NCBI GenBank assembly: GCA_964448005.1 | Contig: CAYUUW010000017.1 | Coordinates: forward strand, 1-24,605 | Direction of reading: 5' to 3' | Length of the DNA: 24,605 nt | From: CAYUUW01 sp964448005 | Lineage (GTDB): Bacteria > Patescibacteriota > Gracilibacteria > UM-FILTER-43-11 | In this document: positions 19,539 to 24,605 of the stretch, in pieces | How the letters are laid out: every line of letters starts with the position of its first letter | Position numbering within the stretch: position 1 is the first letter of the stretch | Notes under the pieces: model-generated | Told to the model about the DNA's origin: nothing | Database searches by the model: none | The model's input: the letters and a program-made list of their open reading frames with translations, nothing else | Position numbers and translations under genes: made by a program

Positions 19539-20612
19539 TCAGGAAGGAAAGGAGGCGCTGGAGACCTTGAGGAGGGATCGGGCCAAGCCCTTTCGCATAT
19601 CCTCAGCGTTCAGCAAGCCCTTCTGCGCTCCGTACTGATTCACTACACCATTTGCATTCAGTGTACCATAAACCAAAGCCTCTTTCAAGCTTTTGCCCAA
19701 AATCATTGCGCTAGTGAAGCCGCTGGCAAAGGCGTCTCCTGCGCCCAAAGTGTCCAGTCGCTTCCGCGAGACCACGGGGCAGAAAAAGATCCGCTTTCCG
19801 TCGCTGGCCTGAGCCCCATTGGGCCCGTCGGTGATGGCAACGTACTTTGCCCCCTGCCTCAGCAGTTCCCGCATGATCCGGCTGACATCGCTGGCATAAG
19901 GGGGCAAAAAGCCCTTGAATAAGCCTTGGGGAGAATGCCCTTCCAAAGAAGGCAGCTCGTAGGGAATTTTGGCGAAGAGCGCCGCCTCTTCCTTGTTCAC
20001 AAACAGCAGCTCCGTGCGCCCCAAAAGATCCTTCCAGCGGCGCGCGCCCTGCTCCAGCTGCTCGCGGCCGGGATTCCAGGCCAGGCGAACCTTGGGGTTT
20101 TTCTTCAGCAGGCGGAGCAGGAGGGTCGGTACCTGGTCGTCCAGCCCGGTCAGGTGGTTGAGGAAAATCCAATCCGCCCGGCCCAAAGCCTCTTCCGGTA
20201 GATCCTTGACGCCGAAAAGGCGGTTCGCCCCGGAGTAATTCATCACCGTGCGGTCCCCGTCGAAAATGCTGATGATGGTGGAAAAGCCCGTCTTGTCGCG
20301 CTGGGTGGTTTTGGCGTATTGCAGATCGACGCCTTCCTCCTGCATGTTCCGGAGCACGCGCTCGCCGTACACGGACCCCACCTTGCCCACGAAAGCGGAC
20401 TGGAAGCCCATGCGGGAAAAACCAACGGCGGTGTTGCTCGCCCCTCCTCCAAAGGTCTCCATCACCTCGTCGATCCGAATTTTCCCCCCATGCGGCAGGC
20501 AAAGCCATTTCTGGGCGGAGTGGGGGGAGCGCAGGCTCATCACGGCCTGGTCTTGGGTTTTAACGAAAATATCGAAGGTGGCTCCCCCGATTGTGAAGAC
20601 TTTTGGTCTCAT
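19539..20612 (-). CDS. PfkB/ribokinase-family carbohydrate kinase
   Basis: Phosphorylates a sugar or nucleoside hydroxyl with ATP. The 357-residue protein begins KVFTIGGATFDIFV, carries GGGASNTAVGFSRMG (PfkB signature 1, about 54-68), and near the C-terminus DTLGAGDAFASGF (signature 2, about 287-299), with the catalytic Asp at about 293 in GAGD. The substrate (ribose, fructose, adenosine, others) cannot be told from the sequence. An N-terminal segment, SPHSAQKWLCLPHGGKIRID (about 29-48), is longer than in minimal members. It is transcribed from its own promoter at 20639-20667 and continues to the conserved hypothetical gene downstream. No ribosome binding site is visible. Confidence 0.92.
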   Translation of the reverse strand: MRPKVFTIGGATFDIFVKTQDQAVMSLRSPHSAQKWLCLPHGGKIRIDEVMETFGGGASNTAVGFSRMGFQSAFVGKVGSVYGERVLRNMQEEGVDLQYAKTTQRDKTGFSTIISIFDGDRTVMNYSGANRLFGVKDLPEEALGRADWIFLNHLTGLDDQVPTLLLRLLKKNPKVRLAWNPGREQLEQGARRWKDLLGRTELLFVNKEEAALFAKIPYELPSLEGHSPQGLFKGFLPPYASDVSRIMRELLRQGAKYVAITDGPNGAQASDGKRIFFCPVVSRKRLDTLGAGDAFASGFTSAMILGKSLKEALVYGTLNANGVVNQYGAQKGLLNAEDMRKGLARSLLKVSSASFPS

Positions 20613-20638
20613 GGGACTTTTGTTTTAGCTTTGGCTGA

Positions 20639-20667
20639 AAATTAGCATAAAAAGGCTTTTCGTCCAA
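20639..20667 (-). promoter_or_regulatory. pfkB promoter
   Basis: On the minus strand TTGGAC (20667-20662), a 17-nt spacer ending TGC, and TAATTT (20644-20639). It has the same -35 hexamer and TGC extension as the secG promoter. Confidence 0.55.
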
Positions 20668-20690
20668 TCCTACTCCTTGTTTTGGAAGAC

Positions 20691-21287
20691 TCAACCTTGC
20701 TTTTGAGCAATAAAATTTAAGTAATTTTTGGACCGCGGTTTAAACTGCTCAAAGTAAAGAATTTTAAAATTATGTTTTTCCAATAAACTCTCTATTTCTT
20801 CTTTGGCGTAAAAACTGAACCAGCGCGGCATATTGACACCGGAACTCTCTCTATACCCCTCTTTCTCCCCCTCGATCAAGCCGAGCCCTAAGATTCCATT
20901 GCCTTTCAGTATTCGGCTTATTTCATTAAAAGCTTTCGGCAGATCTGCTTTTGGAATGTGAAGAAGCGAGGTGTATGCCCACGCTCCGTCAAATGAATTA
21001 CCTTCAAAAGGCATGGAGATGAAATCCCCAACCACAGATTGCAATCCTTTTTCCTCGCAAAGCCTAACCATTGCCTCGGAGGCATCGAGACACATCACCT
21101 CAAGCCCCTTTTCTTTGAGCAAAAGACCATCTCTTCCGGGACCGCTCCCGACATCCAAAACACTACCCTGCACAAGTTCAGCGAATTTATCGAGAAACGT
21201 TCGAGGAAACATCTGCCAAAAGTCGACGGTCTCCTCATCGTACTCTTTCGCCATTTGGTTGTAGGTTCGGATTGTTTTTCGATCCAT
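20691..21287 (-). CDS. Class I SAM-dependent methyltransferase, copy A
   Basis: Methyltransferase-11/25-type protein of 198 residues. Motif I is VLDVGSGPGRDG (about 43-54), followed by the acidic end of strand 2, EVMCLDASEAM, and a motif-like WAYTSLLHIPK. The end is YFEQFKPRSKNYLNFIAQKQG. The ATG at 21287 was chosen because it matches the start of copy B; a longer frame upstream reads into the phosphatase remnant. Residues 1-73 differ from copy B at only three positions (3, 7 and 32), while the C-terminal half is much more divergent. The methyl acceptor is unknown. Confidence 0.9.
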   Translation of the reverse strand: MDRKTIRTYNQMAKEYDEETVDFWQMFPRTFLDKFAELVQGSVLDVGSGPGRDGLLLKEKGLEVMCLDASEAMVRLCEEKGLQSVVGDFISMPFEGNSFDGAWAYTSLLHIPKADLPKAFNEISRILKGNGILGLGLIEGEKEGYRESSGVNMPRWFSFYAKEEIESLLEKHNFKILYFEQFKPRSKNYLNFIAQKQG

Positions 21288-21370
21288 AGTTCGAATCATT
21301 CTTGAGACTTCTGCTTTGCGAAAGTAGCACAGAAAAGGGTTCTCTAATAAAGGCAAAACGCAGCCAGCGA

Positions 21371-21526
21371 TCAATGGTTGAACTGCTCTATCCTGAAAGC
21401 ATGGGAATCCTCTGGGCCGGAGTCGGTGGACAACAAAAGGAGTTCGGAATTGCCAAAGTGGAAGATGCTCAGCACCCCCAGCCAGTCCAGACGATAGTAG
21501 GCCGCGTAGATCATTTTTCCAAACCC
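21371..21526 (-). pseudogene. C-terminal remnant of a histidine phosphatase gene
   Basis: Read on the minus strand, 21520-21371 encodes GKMIYAAYYRLDWLGVLSIF, then HFGNSELLLL... and ends ...QFNH and a stop. It matches residues 157-205 of the intact phosphatase at 22184-22801 (GKMIYAAYYCLDWLEALKMF ... QFNH). The frame is intact over these 49 codons, but the N-terminal three quarters, including the catalytic RHG, are missing. It lies directly upstream of methyltransferase copy A, so it is a relic of a duplicated phosphatase-methyltransferase segment. Confidence 0.85.
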
Positions 21527-21538
21527 TAGCTCAGAATA

Positions 21539-21566
21539 TTGACATTATTAATTTAAATATTATAAT
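21539..21566 (+). promoter_or_regulatory. Consensus sigma-70 promoter of the 118-residue gene
   Basis: Perfect TTGACA (21539-21544) and perfect TATAAT (21561-21566), 16 nt apart, in AT-rich DNA. It is the best promoter match in the window. Transcription should start near 21573. Confidence 0.85.
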
Positions 21567-21574
21567 AATTTTGT

Positions 21575-21599
21575 TTACCGGGTTATGGTGATCCGGTAA
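21575..21599 (+). promoter_or_regulatory. Inverted repeat TTACCGG-N11-CCGGTAA in the leader
   Basis: TTACCGG (21575-21581) and CCGGTAA (21593-21599) are perfect 7-bp arms 11 nt apart, starting within a few bases of the predicted transcript start. It could be a repressor operator or a 5' hairpin. The ribosome binding site begins about 12 nt further on. Confidence 0.6.
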
Positions 21600-21627
21600 C
21601 AACATTCTTCAGAGGAAGGATCTGATC

Positions 21628-21984
21628 ATGGACAATCAGAATCACTTGGCTGCTGCGCAACAGGAACTCAATCGCCTCCGTCAACCCGGCTTTGACTTCA
21701 TAAGCGACTACGGGGGGGCTAAAGGAAGTTTTTACTCCCATCTGAATGCTGGCGCGCTTACCCTCGAGGACGTCGGCACCAACGAGGAGGAGATGAGTGG
21801 GTTTGAGAAATTGCGTTTTGTTGCATACGGAAAGTGGTGGCTCGCCAGTCTTCGTGAAGGCAAGGCACCAGACCCGAACTACCTCATCAGCTTAATACGA
21901 CGTGAGCTGAAGGGGGGCAAATTCACCCTCGAGGACATCGGCACCACCGAGGAAGAGCTAGCCAGTTTTTGCTCCGGGTCTTAG
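21628..21984 (+). CDS. 118-residue protein with two copies of an LTLEDIGTTEEE-type repeat
   Basis: I do not recognise the family. Two homologous segments are visible: FISDYGGAKGSFYSHLNAGALTLEDVGTNEEEMSGF (about 24-59) and YLISLIRRELKGGKFTLEDIGTTEEELASF (about 85-114), sharing a helix, then G..[FL]TLED[VI]GT.EEE...F. The linker is aromatic and basic (YGKWWLASLREGK). There are no signal peptide or membrane segments, so it is probably cytoplasmic. It has a perfect promoter, a GGAAGGA ribosome binding site about 9 nt upstream, and a strong terminator, so it is likely well expressed. It lies inside the duplicated methyltransferase/phosphatase region but on the opposite strand. Its length and repeated helix-turn units suggest a small binding protein, which is a guess. 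Confidence 0.75.
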   Translation: MDNQNHLAAAQQELNRLRQPGFDFISDYGGAKGSFYSHLNAGALTLEDVGTNEEEMSGFEKLRFVAYGKWWLASLREGKAPDPNYLISLIRRELKGGKFTLEDIGTTEEELASFCSGS

Positions 21985-22017
21985 GGCTGATCATTGTTCA
22001 CCACCCCCTTCCTCCAA

Positions 22018-22049
22018 AACCCCTCGTGCAGCGCACTGGGGTTCTTTTT
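22018..22049 (+). terminator. Intrinsic terminator of the 118-residue gene
   Basis: AACCCC (22018-22023) pairs with GGGGTT (22038-22043), with an inner GTGC/GCAC stem, followed by CTTTTT. Confidence 0.85.
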
Positions 22050-22183
22050 CAGTGGCTGTGCCTTCTCGCATTCCATATCTAATCTTTATTTCAAGCTTAA
22101 CTCCCTGAGAAGGTCTGAAATGGCGTTATGCCTTCTAACTATCCAAAAAAAACTTCATCCTGAAAAAAGCTCATGCTAAGGGT

Positions 22184-22801
22184 TCAATGGTTGAATTGCT
22201 GCAAGGTGAGGACATGCGCTTCCTCCGCCCTGGACTCCGGAGCCAAAAGCAACAGCTCGGAATTGCCAAAGTGGAACATCTTTAGAGCTTCCAGCCAGTC
22301 CAGGCAATAATAGGCAGCGTAGATCATTTTTCCGAAATCGCCATGCGTGACCAGCAGAACAGAGCCATCCATATGCCTTTCCCGAATCAAATCCAAAAGC
22401 TTTTGCGCCCTGGCCACGAGCTGCGGGAAGGTCTCCGCCCCTGAGGGCGAGAGAAAATAGGTGACGGTCTGCGTCTTCAGAATATCTGGATTACAGCGCG
22501 TTTCGATCTCGTTCACAGGGCAACCCGTCATGACTCCGAAATCCCTTTCGATCAGCTCGTCCAGCCGCACAGGCTCGCTGGAGCCCAACGCCCGGCTGAC
22601 CGCCTGGGCAGTCAGGAAAGCCCGTTGCAGCGGCGAGCTGTAGATGAAATCAAAATGTAGACCGGCCTCTTTGATCTTTTGGGACAGCTCAGCCGCCTGG
22701 GCCATGCCCGCCTCCGTCAAAGGCCGATCCCTTCGCCCATTGAGCAGGCCGTCGGCATTGTCCTGATCCTGCCCGTGCCGGGCCAAGTAGATTTTGAGCA
22801 T
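22184..22801 (-). CDS. Histidine phosphatase-family protein (phosphoglycerate-mutase-like)
   Basis: A 205-residue member of the histidine phosphatase superfamily. The N-terminal motif YLARHGQDQDN contains the phospho-accepting His9, and LNGRRDRPLTEAGMAQA follows as in cofactor-dependent mutase-like phosphatases. The second catalytic His is at about 153 (VTHGDFGK). DELIERDFGVMTG carries the conserved acidic segment. The substrate is unknown: small phosphorylated metabolites, sugars or phosphoproteins are all possible. Its ATG lies 6 nt after the stop of methyltransferase B, so the two are co-transcribed. A partial second copy of its 3' end lies at 21371-21526. Confidence 0.92.
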   Translation of the reverse strand: MLKIYLARHGQDQDNADGLLNGRRDRPLTEAGMAQAAELSQKIKEAGLHFDFIYSSPLQRAFLTAQAVSRALGSSEPVRLDELIERDFGVMTGCPVNEIETRCNPDILKTQTVTYFLSPSGAETFPQLVARAQKLLDLIRERHMDGSVLLVTHGDFGKMIYAAYYCLDWLEALKMFHFGNSELLLLAPESRAEEAHVLTLQQFNH

Positions 22802-22807
22802 TTTGAA

Positions 22808-23401
22808 TTATTGTTTTTGGGCAATAAAGTTCAAGTAGTTCTTGGATCGAGGCTTAAATTGCTCAAAATAAAGTATTTCAAAACCGTGCCGCGCAAGCAA
22901 TTGCTCTATTTCTTCTTTCTTGTAGAAGCTGAACCATCGGGGCATATTCACGCCCGAGCTATCTCGATATTCCTCCGTATCGCCTTCAATCAAACCAAGC
23001 CCTAAAACACCTTTAGCCCTGAGGACTCTATCGATTTCTGCGAGAGCCTTGGAAATGCCTGACTTAGGAATATGCAAAAGCGAAGTATAGGCCCAAACAC
23101 CATTGAAAGAGCTATCTTCAAATGGAATCGCCATGAAATCTCCCAGCATAGACTCGAGCCCTCGCTCTTTGCAAAGTCCTATCATCGCCTCGGAGGCATC
23201 GAGACACATCACCTCAAGACCCTTTTCTTTGAGCAAGAGACCATCTCTTCCAGGGCCGCTCCCGACATCCAAAACACTACCCTGCACAAGTTCAGCGAAT
23301 TTATCGAAAAAGGTTCGAGGAAACATCTGCCAAAAGTCGACGGTCTCCTCATCGTACTCTTTCGCCATTTGGTTGTAAGTCTGTATTGTTTTCTCGTCCA
23401 T
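22808..23401 (-). CDS. Class I SAM-dependent methyltransferase, copy B
   Basis: A 197-residue paralogue of the methyltransferase at 20691. Motif I VLDVGSGPGRDG (about 43-54) is unchanged, as are the LDASEAM strand and the C-terminal YFEQFKPRSKNYLNFIAQKQ. The middle (about 74-170) differs at many positions. The two genes share almost identical DNA for the first part, including an uninterrupted stretch of about 66 bp over codons 11-32, and the conserved bases extend about ten bases upstream of the ATG. It is the first gene of a two-gene unit with the histidine phosphatase. The acceptor is unknown; pairing with a phosphatase suggests small-molecule or nucleotide metabolism, which is only inference. 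Confidence 0.9.
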   Translation of the reverse strand: MDEKTIQTYNQMAKEYDEETVDFWQMFPRTFFDKFAELVQGSVLDVGSGPGRDGLLLKEKGLEVMCLDASEAMIGLCKERGLESMLGDFMAIPFEDSSFNGVWAYTSLLHIPKSGISKALAEIDRVLRAKGVLGLGLIEGDTEEYRDSSGVNMPRWFSFYKKEEIEQLLARHGFEILYFEQFKPRSKNYLNFIAQKQ

Positions 23402-23591
23402 AGTTCGACCGCCTTCAGAGCTTTTACCTTCGTATCGGTTTTCTGTTCTAAGGGCTAGCTTAAAACAAGGATATTATCAATGTCCAGTCTTCAAAACCAA
23501 TGGCAGAGGATCGCCCTGGGCTACCGATCGGGTGAAGCAAATTTTCATCCCCCATCCCCTTTTTATATCCTAATCAGGAGAATTTGAAGGA

Positions 23592-23681
23592 TGGCGGAGA
23601 GAGAGGGATTCGAACCCTCGAGACCCTTACGAGCCTACACGCCTTCCAAGCGTGCGCCTTCGACCGCTCGGCCATCTCTCC
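23592..23681 (-). tRNA. tRNA-Ser (anticodon GGA)
   Basis: Acceptor GGAGAGA (23681-23675) pairs with TCTCTCC (23602-23596), with discriminator G and an encoded CCA (23594-23592). The D arm includes TGGCCGAGCGGTCGAAGGC. The anticodon arm is CACGC TTGGAAG GCGTG, with GGA at 23647-23645. A long variable arm and a GGTTCGAATCCC T arm follow, as expected for class II tRNA-Ser. It reads UCC and UCU. Confidence 0.96.
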
Positions 23682-23799
23682 AGATAGTAGCGAGCAAACT
23701 GGTCCGGAGCGGAATCCTTCAGAAAGCCTGAGGAAGGATGGAGCGCAGGATGGAATCATGAAGGATCTGCGAAGCAAATCCAAGTGATTCCAAAGTTTG

Positions 23800-23852
23800 C
23801 CCTATTGGTGATAAGTAGCGAAAATAGGTTTCCCTATTCGTAACAGTAGCGA
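23800..23852. repeat. Imperfect direct repeat CCCTATT...AGTAGCGA
   Basis: CCCTATT, 7 nt, AAGTAGCGA (23800-23821) is repeated as CCCTATT, 6 nt, AGTAGCGA (23832-23852); a third GTAGCGA lies at 23687-23693 beside tRNA-Ser. CCTATT and AATAGG in this stretch can form alternative hairpins. Confidence 0.5.
23820..23838 (-). terminator. Possible rpmB terminator
   Basis: On the minus strand AATAGG GAAA CCTATT (23838-23823) forms a small stem with a GNRA-type loop, followed by TT. It is weak. A larger stem, CCCGTTCC/GGAACGGG (23888-23858), lies nearer the rpmB stop but has no U-run. Confidence 0.4.
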
Positions 23853-23898
23853 GTGAGCCCGTTCCAAAAGTGAAATTTGCGGAACGGGAGGAAGAAAA

Positions 23899-24117
23899 TC
23901 AGGCGGTGACCCGCTTGAACCATTTGAGAGGATTCCTGGACAGATTGCGCAGGCCCTTGGCCGAAACGCGCAAGGTCATGGTTTCGCCCGTCAAAGGATT
24001 GACGATCTTCTTCTTCTGGAGATTGGGGAGGAAGCGGCGCTTTTTGGCGTTCATGGCGTGGCTCCTGGTGTTGCCGGTAGAAGGCTTCTTTCCGGTGATC
24101 TGACATACTTTGGCCAT
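23899..24117 (-). CDS. rpmB: 50S ribosomal protein L28
   Basis: A small ribosomal protein of the large subunit. The 72-residue sequence starts MAKVCQITGKKPSTGNTRSHAMNAKKRRFLPNLQKK and continues with GETMTLRVSAKGLRNL, typical L28 blocks. Only one cysteine (Cys5) of the zinc-binding set seen in some L28 proteins is present, so this is the zinc-free form. It is a single-gene unit divergent from the site-2 protease, driven by the promoter at 24142-24170. Confidence 0.97.
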   Translation of the reverse strand: MAKVCQITGKKPSTGNTRSHAMNAKKRRFLPNLQKKKIVNPLTGETMTLRVSAKGLRNLSRNPLKWFKRVTA

Positions 24118-24141
24118 AGCGGTTGTCTTAAAAGCCCAAGC

Positions 24142-24170
24142 AAGCTATCATCCCGCACAGCCGCTGTCAA
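24142..24170 (-). promoter_or_regulatory. rpmB promoter
   Basis: On the minus strand a perfect TTGACA (24170-24165), a 17-nt spacer ending TGA, and TAGCTT (24147-24142), so an extended -10 type. Predicted transcript start about 18 nt before the rpmB ATG. Confidence 0.6.
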
Positions 24171-24241
24171 ACAAATCGGCGAGAGCGCAAAAGTTCTTGG
24201 CCCTGGCGACAGCGAAAGCCTCTTGGAACCCAAAAAAGCCG

Positions 24242-24605
24242 ATGGAGCTTGCCTATTCCCTCATCGCCCTGGCCGCCTGCATCTCGGTGCACGAAGCCTC
24301 CCACGCCTGGATCGCCTGGAAGCTAGGCGACCCCACCGCCAAAATGGAAGGAAGGGTGTCGCTGAACCCCCTGCGGCATTTGGACCTTTTGGGAACCCTG
24401 ATGATTTTCGTGGCGCATTTCGGCTGGGGCAAGCCTGTGCCTTTCGACGAGCGAAATTTAAAACACCCTCTGCGCGATTCGGCCCTGATCGCAGTGGCCG
24501 GCCCCTTGAGCAACCTGCTGATGGCCATGGCGGCGGCTTTCGCGCTCAAATACTGGCCCATGCCCGAATTCCCCCACCGGGCTCTGCAGAGCATCTATTC
24601 GCTCA
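24242..24605 (+). CDS. Site-2 protease (M50) family membrane metalloprotease, 5' part
   Basis: The gene runs off the end of the window; 121 codons are visible. It begins MELAYSLIALAACISVHEASHAWIAW, with the zinc motif HEASH (HExxH, about residues 17-21) in the first membrane helix. Next come SLNPLRHLDLLGTL, the FGWGKPVPFDERNLKHP segment and VAGPLSNLLMA, all typical of the Rip2/SpoIVFB-like group found in CPR and Gram-positive bacteria. Such proteases cut membrane proteins within the bilayer. The start ATG 24242 puts HExxH at the usual place. It is divergent from rpmB. Confidence 0.9.
   Translation, partial: MELAYSLIALAACISVHEASHAWIAWKLGDPTAKMEGRVSLNPLRHLDLLGTLMIFVAHFGWGKPVPFDERNLKHPLRDSALIAVAGPLSNLLMAMAAAFALKYWPMPEFPHRALQSIYSL

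Noticed and set aside
372..24605. Recoded TGA (Gly), as in Gracilibacteria
   Set aside because: TGA ends several genes exactly where family length and overlaps predict (YHYH, VanW, enolase, ComF, YtxH).

Overview
The window looks like chromosomal DNA of a Candidate Phyla Radiation (Patescibacteria) bacterium, most likely a Peregrinibacteria-type lineage. This is inferred from gene content: a VanW protein, a YtxH protein, ComF, SecG, a solute-binding protein without its transporter, small zinc-ribbon and CPR-type hypothetical proteins, and many starts without a Shine-Dalgarno. TGA is used as a true stop in many genes (YHYH protein, VanW, enolase, SecG neighbour, ComF), so this is genetic code 11 and not the TGA=Gly code of Gracilibacteria/Absconditabacteria. 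No 16S gene is present, so the phylum call is an inference.

Layout. 1-2330: a non-coding region, dnaA, and a zinc-ribbon protein. 2450-4700: two cysteine-rich lipoproteins of a style typical of Myxococcota, separated by tRNA-Leu(CAG). 4721-6287: an overlapping operon DUF350 - YHYH - threonine aldolase. 6391-8540: an accessory block (queuosine-precursor transporter, VOC protein, APH-like kinase with a changed catalytic residue) ending at a CAT-anticodon tRNA. 8646-9201: a gene-free, palindrome-rich spacer. 9255-12118: SecG, a large peptide-binding protein and ribosomal protein L9. 12247-16607: comF, a probably leaderless small gene, a phosphohexomutase, YtxH and VanW. 16700-20612: enolase, a small lipoprotein, a conserved hypothetical protein and a PfkB kinase. 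20691-23401: a duplicated methyltransferase/histidine-phosphatase region around a 118-residue repeat protein with a consensus promoter. 23592-24605: tRNA-Ser(GGA), ribosomal protein L28 and the start of a site-2 protease.

The most unusual structure is a set of five intergenic inverted repeats whose arms are themselves short degenerate tandem repeats with a strict period that differs by locus: 7 nt before dnaA, 9 nt after dnaA, 12 nt before ytxH and before eno (same consensus unit), and 8 nt between vanW and eno. They lie next to core genes, share architecture but not always sequence, and are not explained by ordinary terminators or CRISPR.

Functionally the window mixes information processing (DnaA, L9, L28, three tRNAs), central carbon and sugar metabolism (enolase, phosphohexomutase, PfkB kinase), secretion and cell envelope (SecG, VanW, S2P, lipoproteins), DNA uptake (ComF) and probable scavenging (peptide-binding protein, queuosine-precursor transporter). 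That fits a reduced, host-dependent cell. The Myxococcota-like surface proteins are a possible, untested clue to its partner organism.
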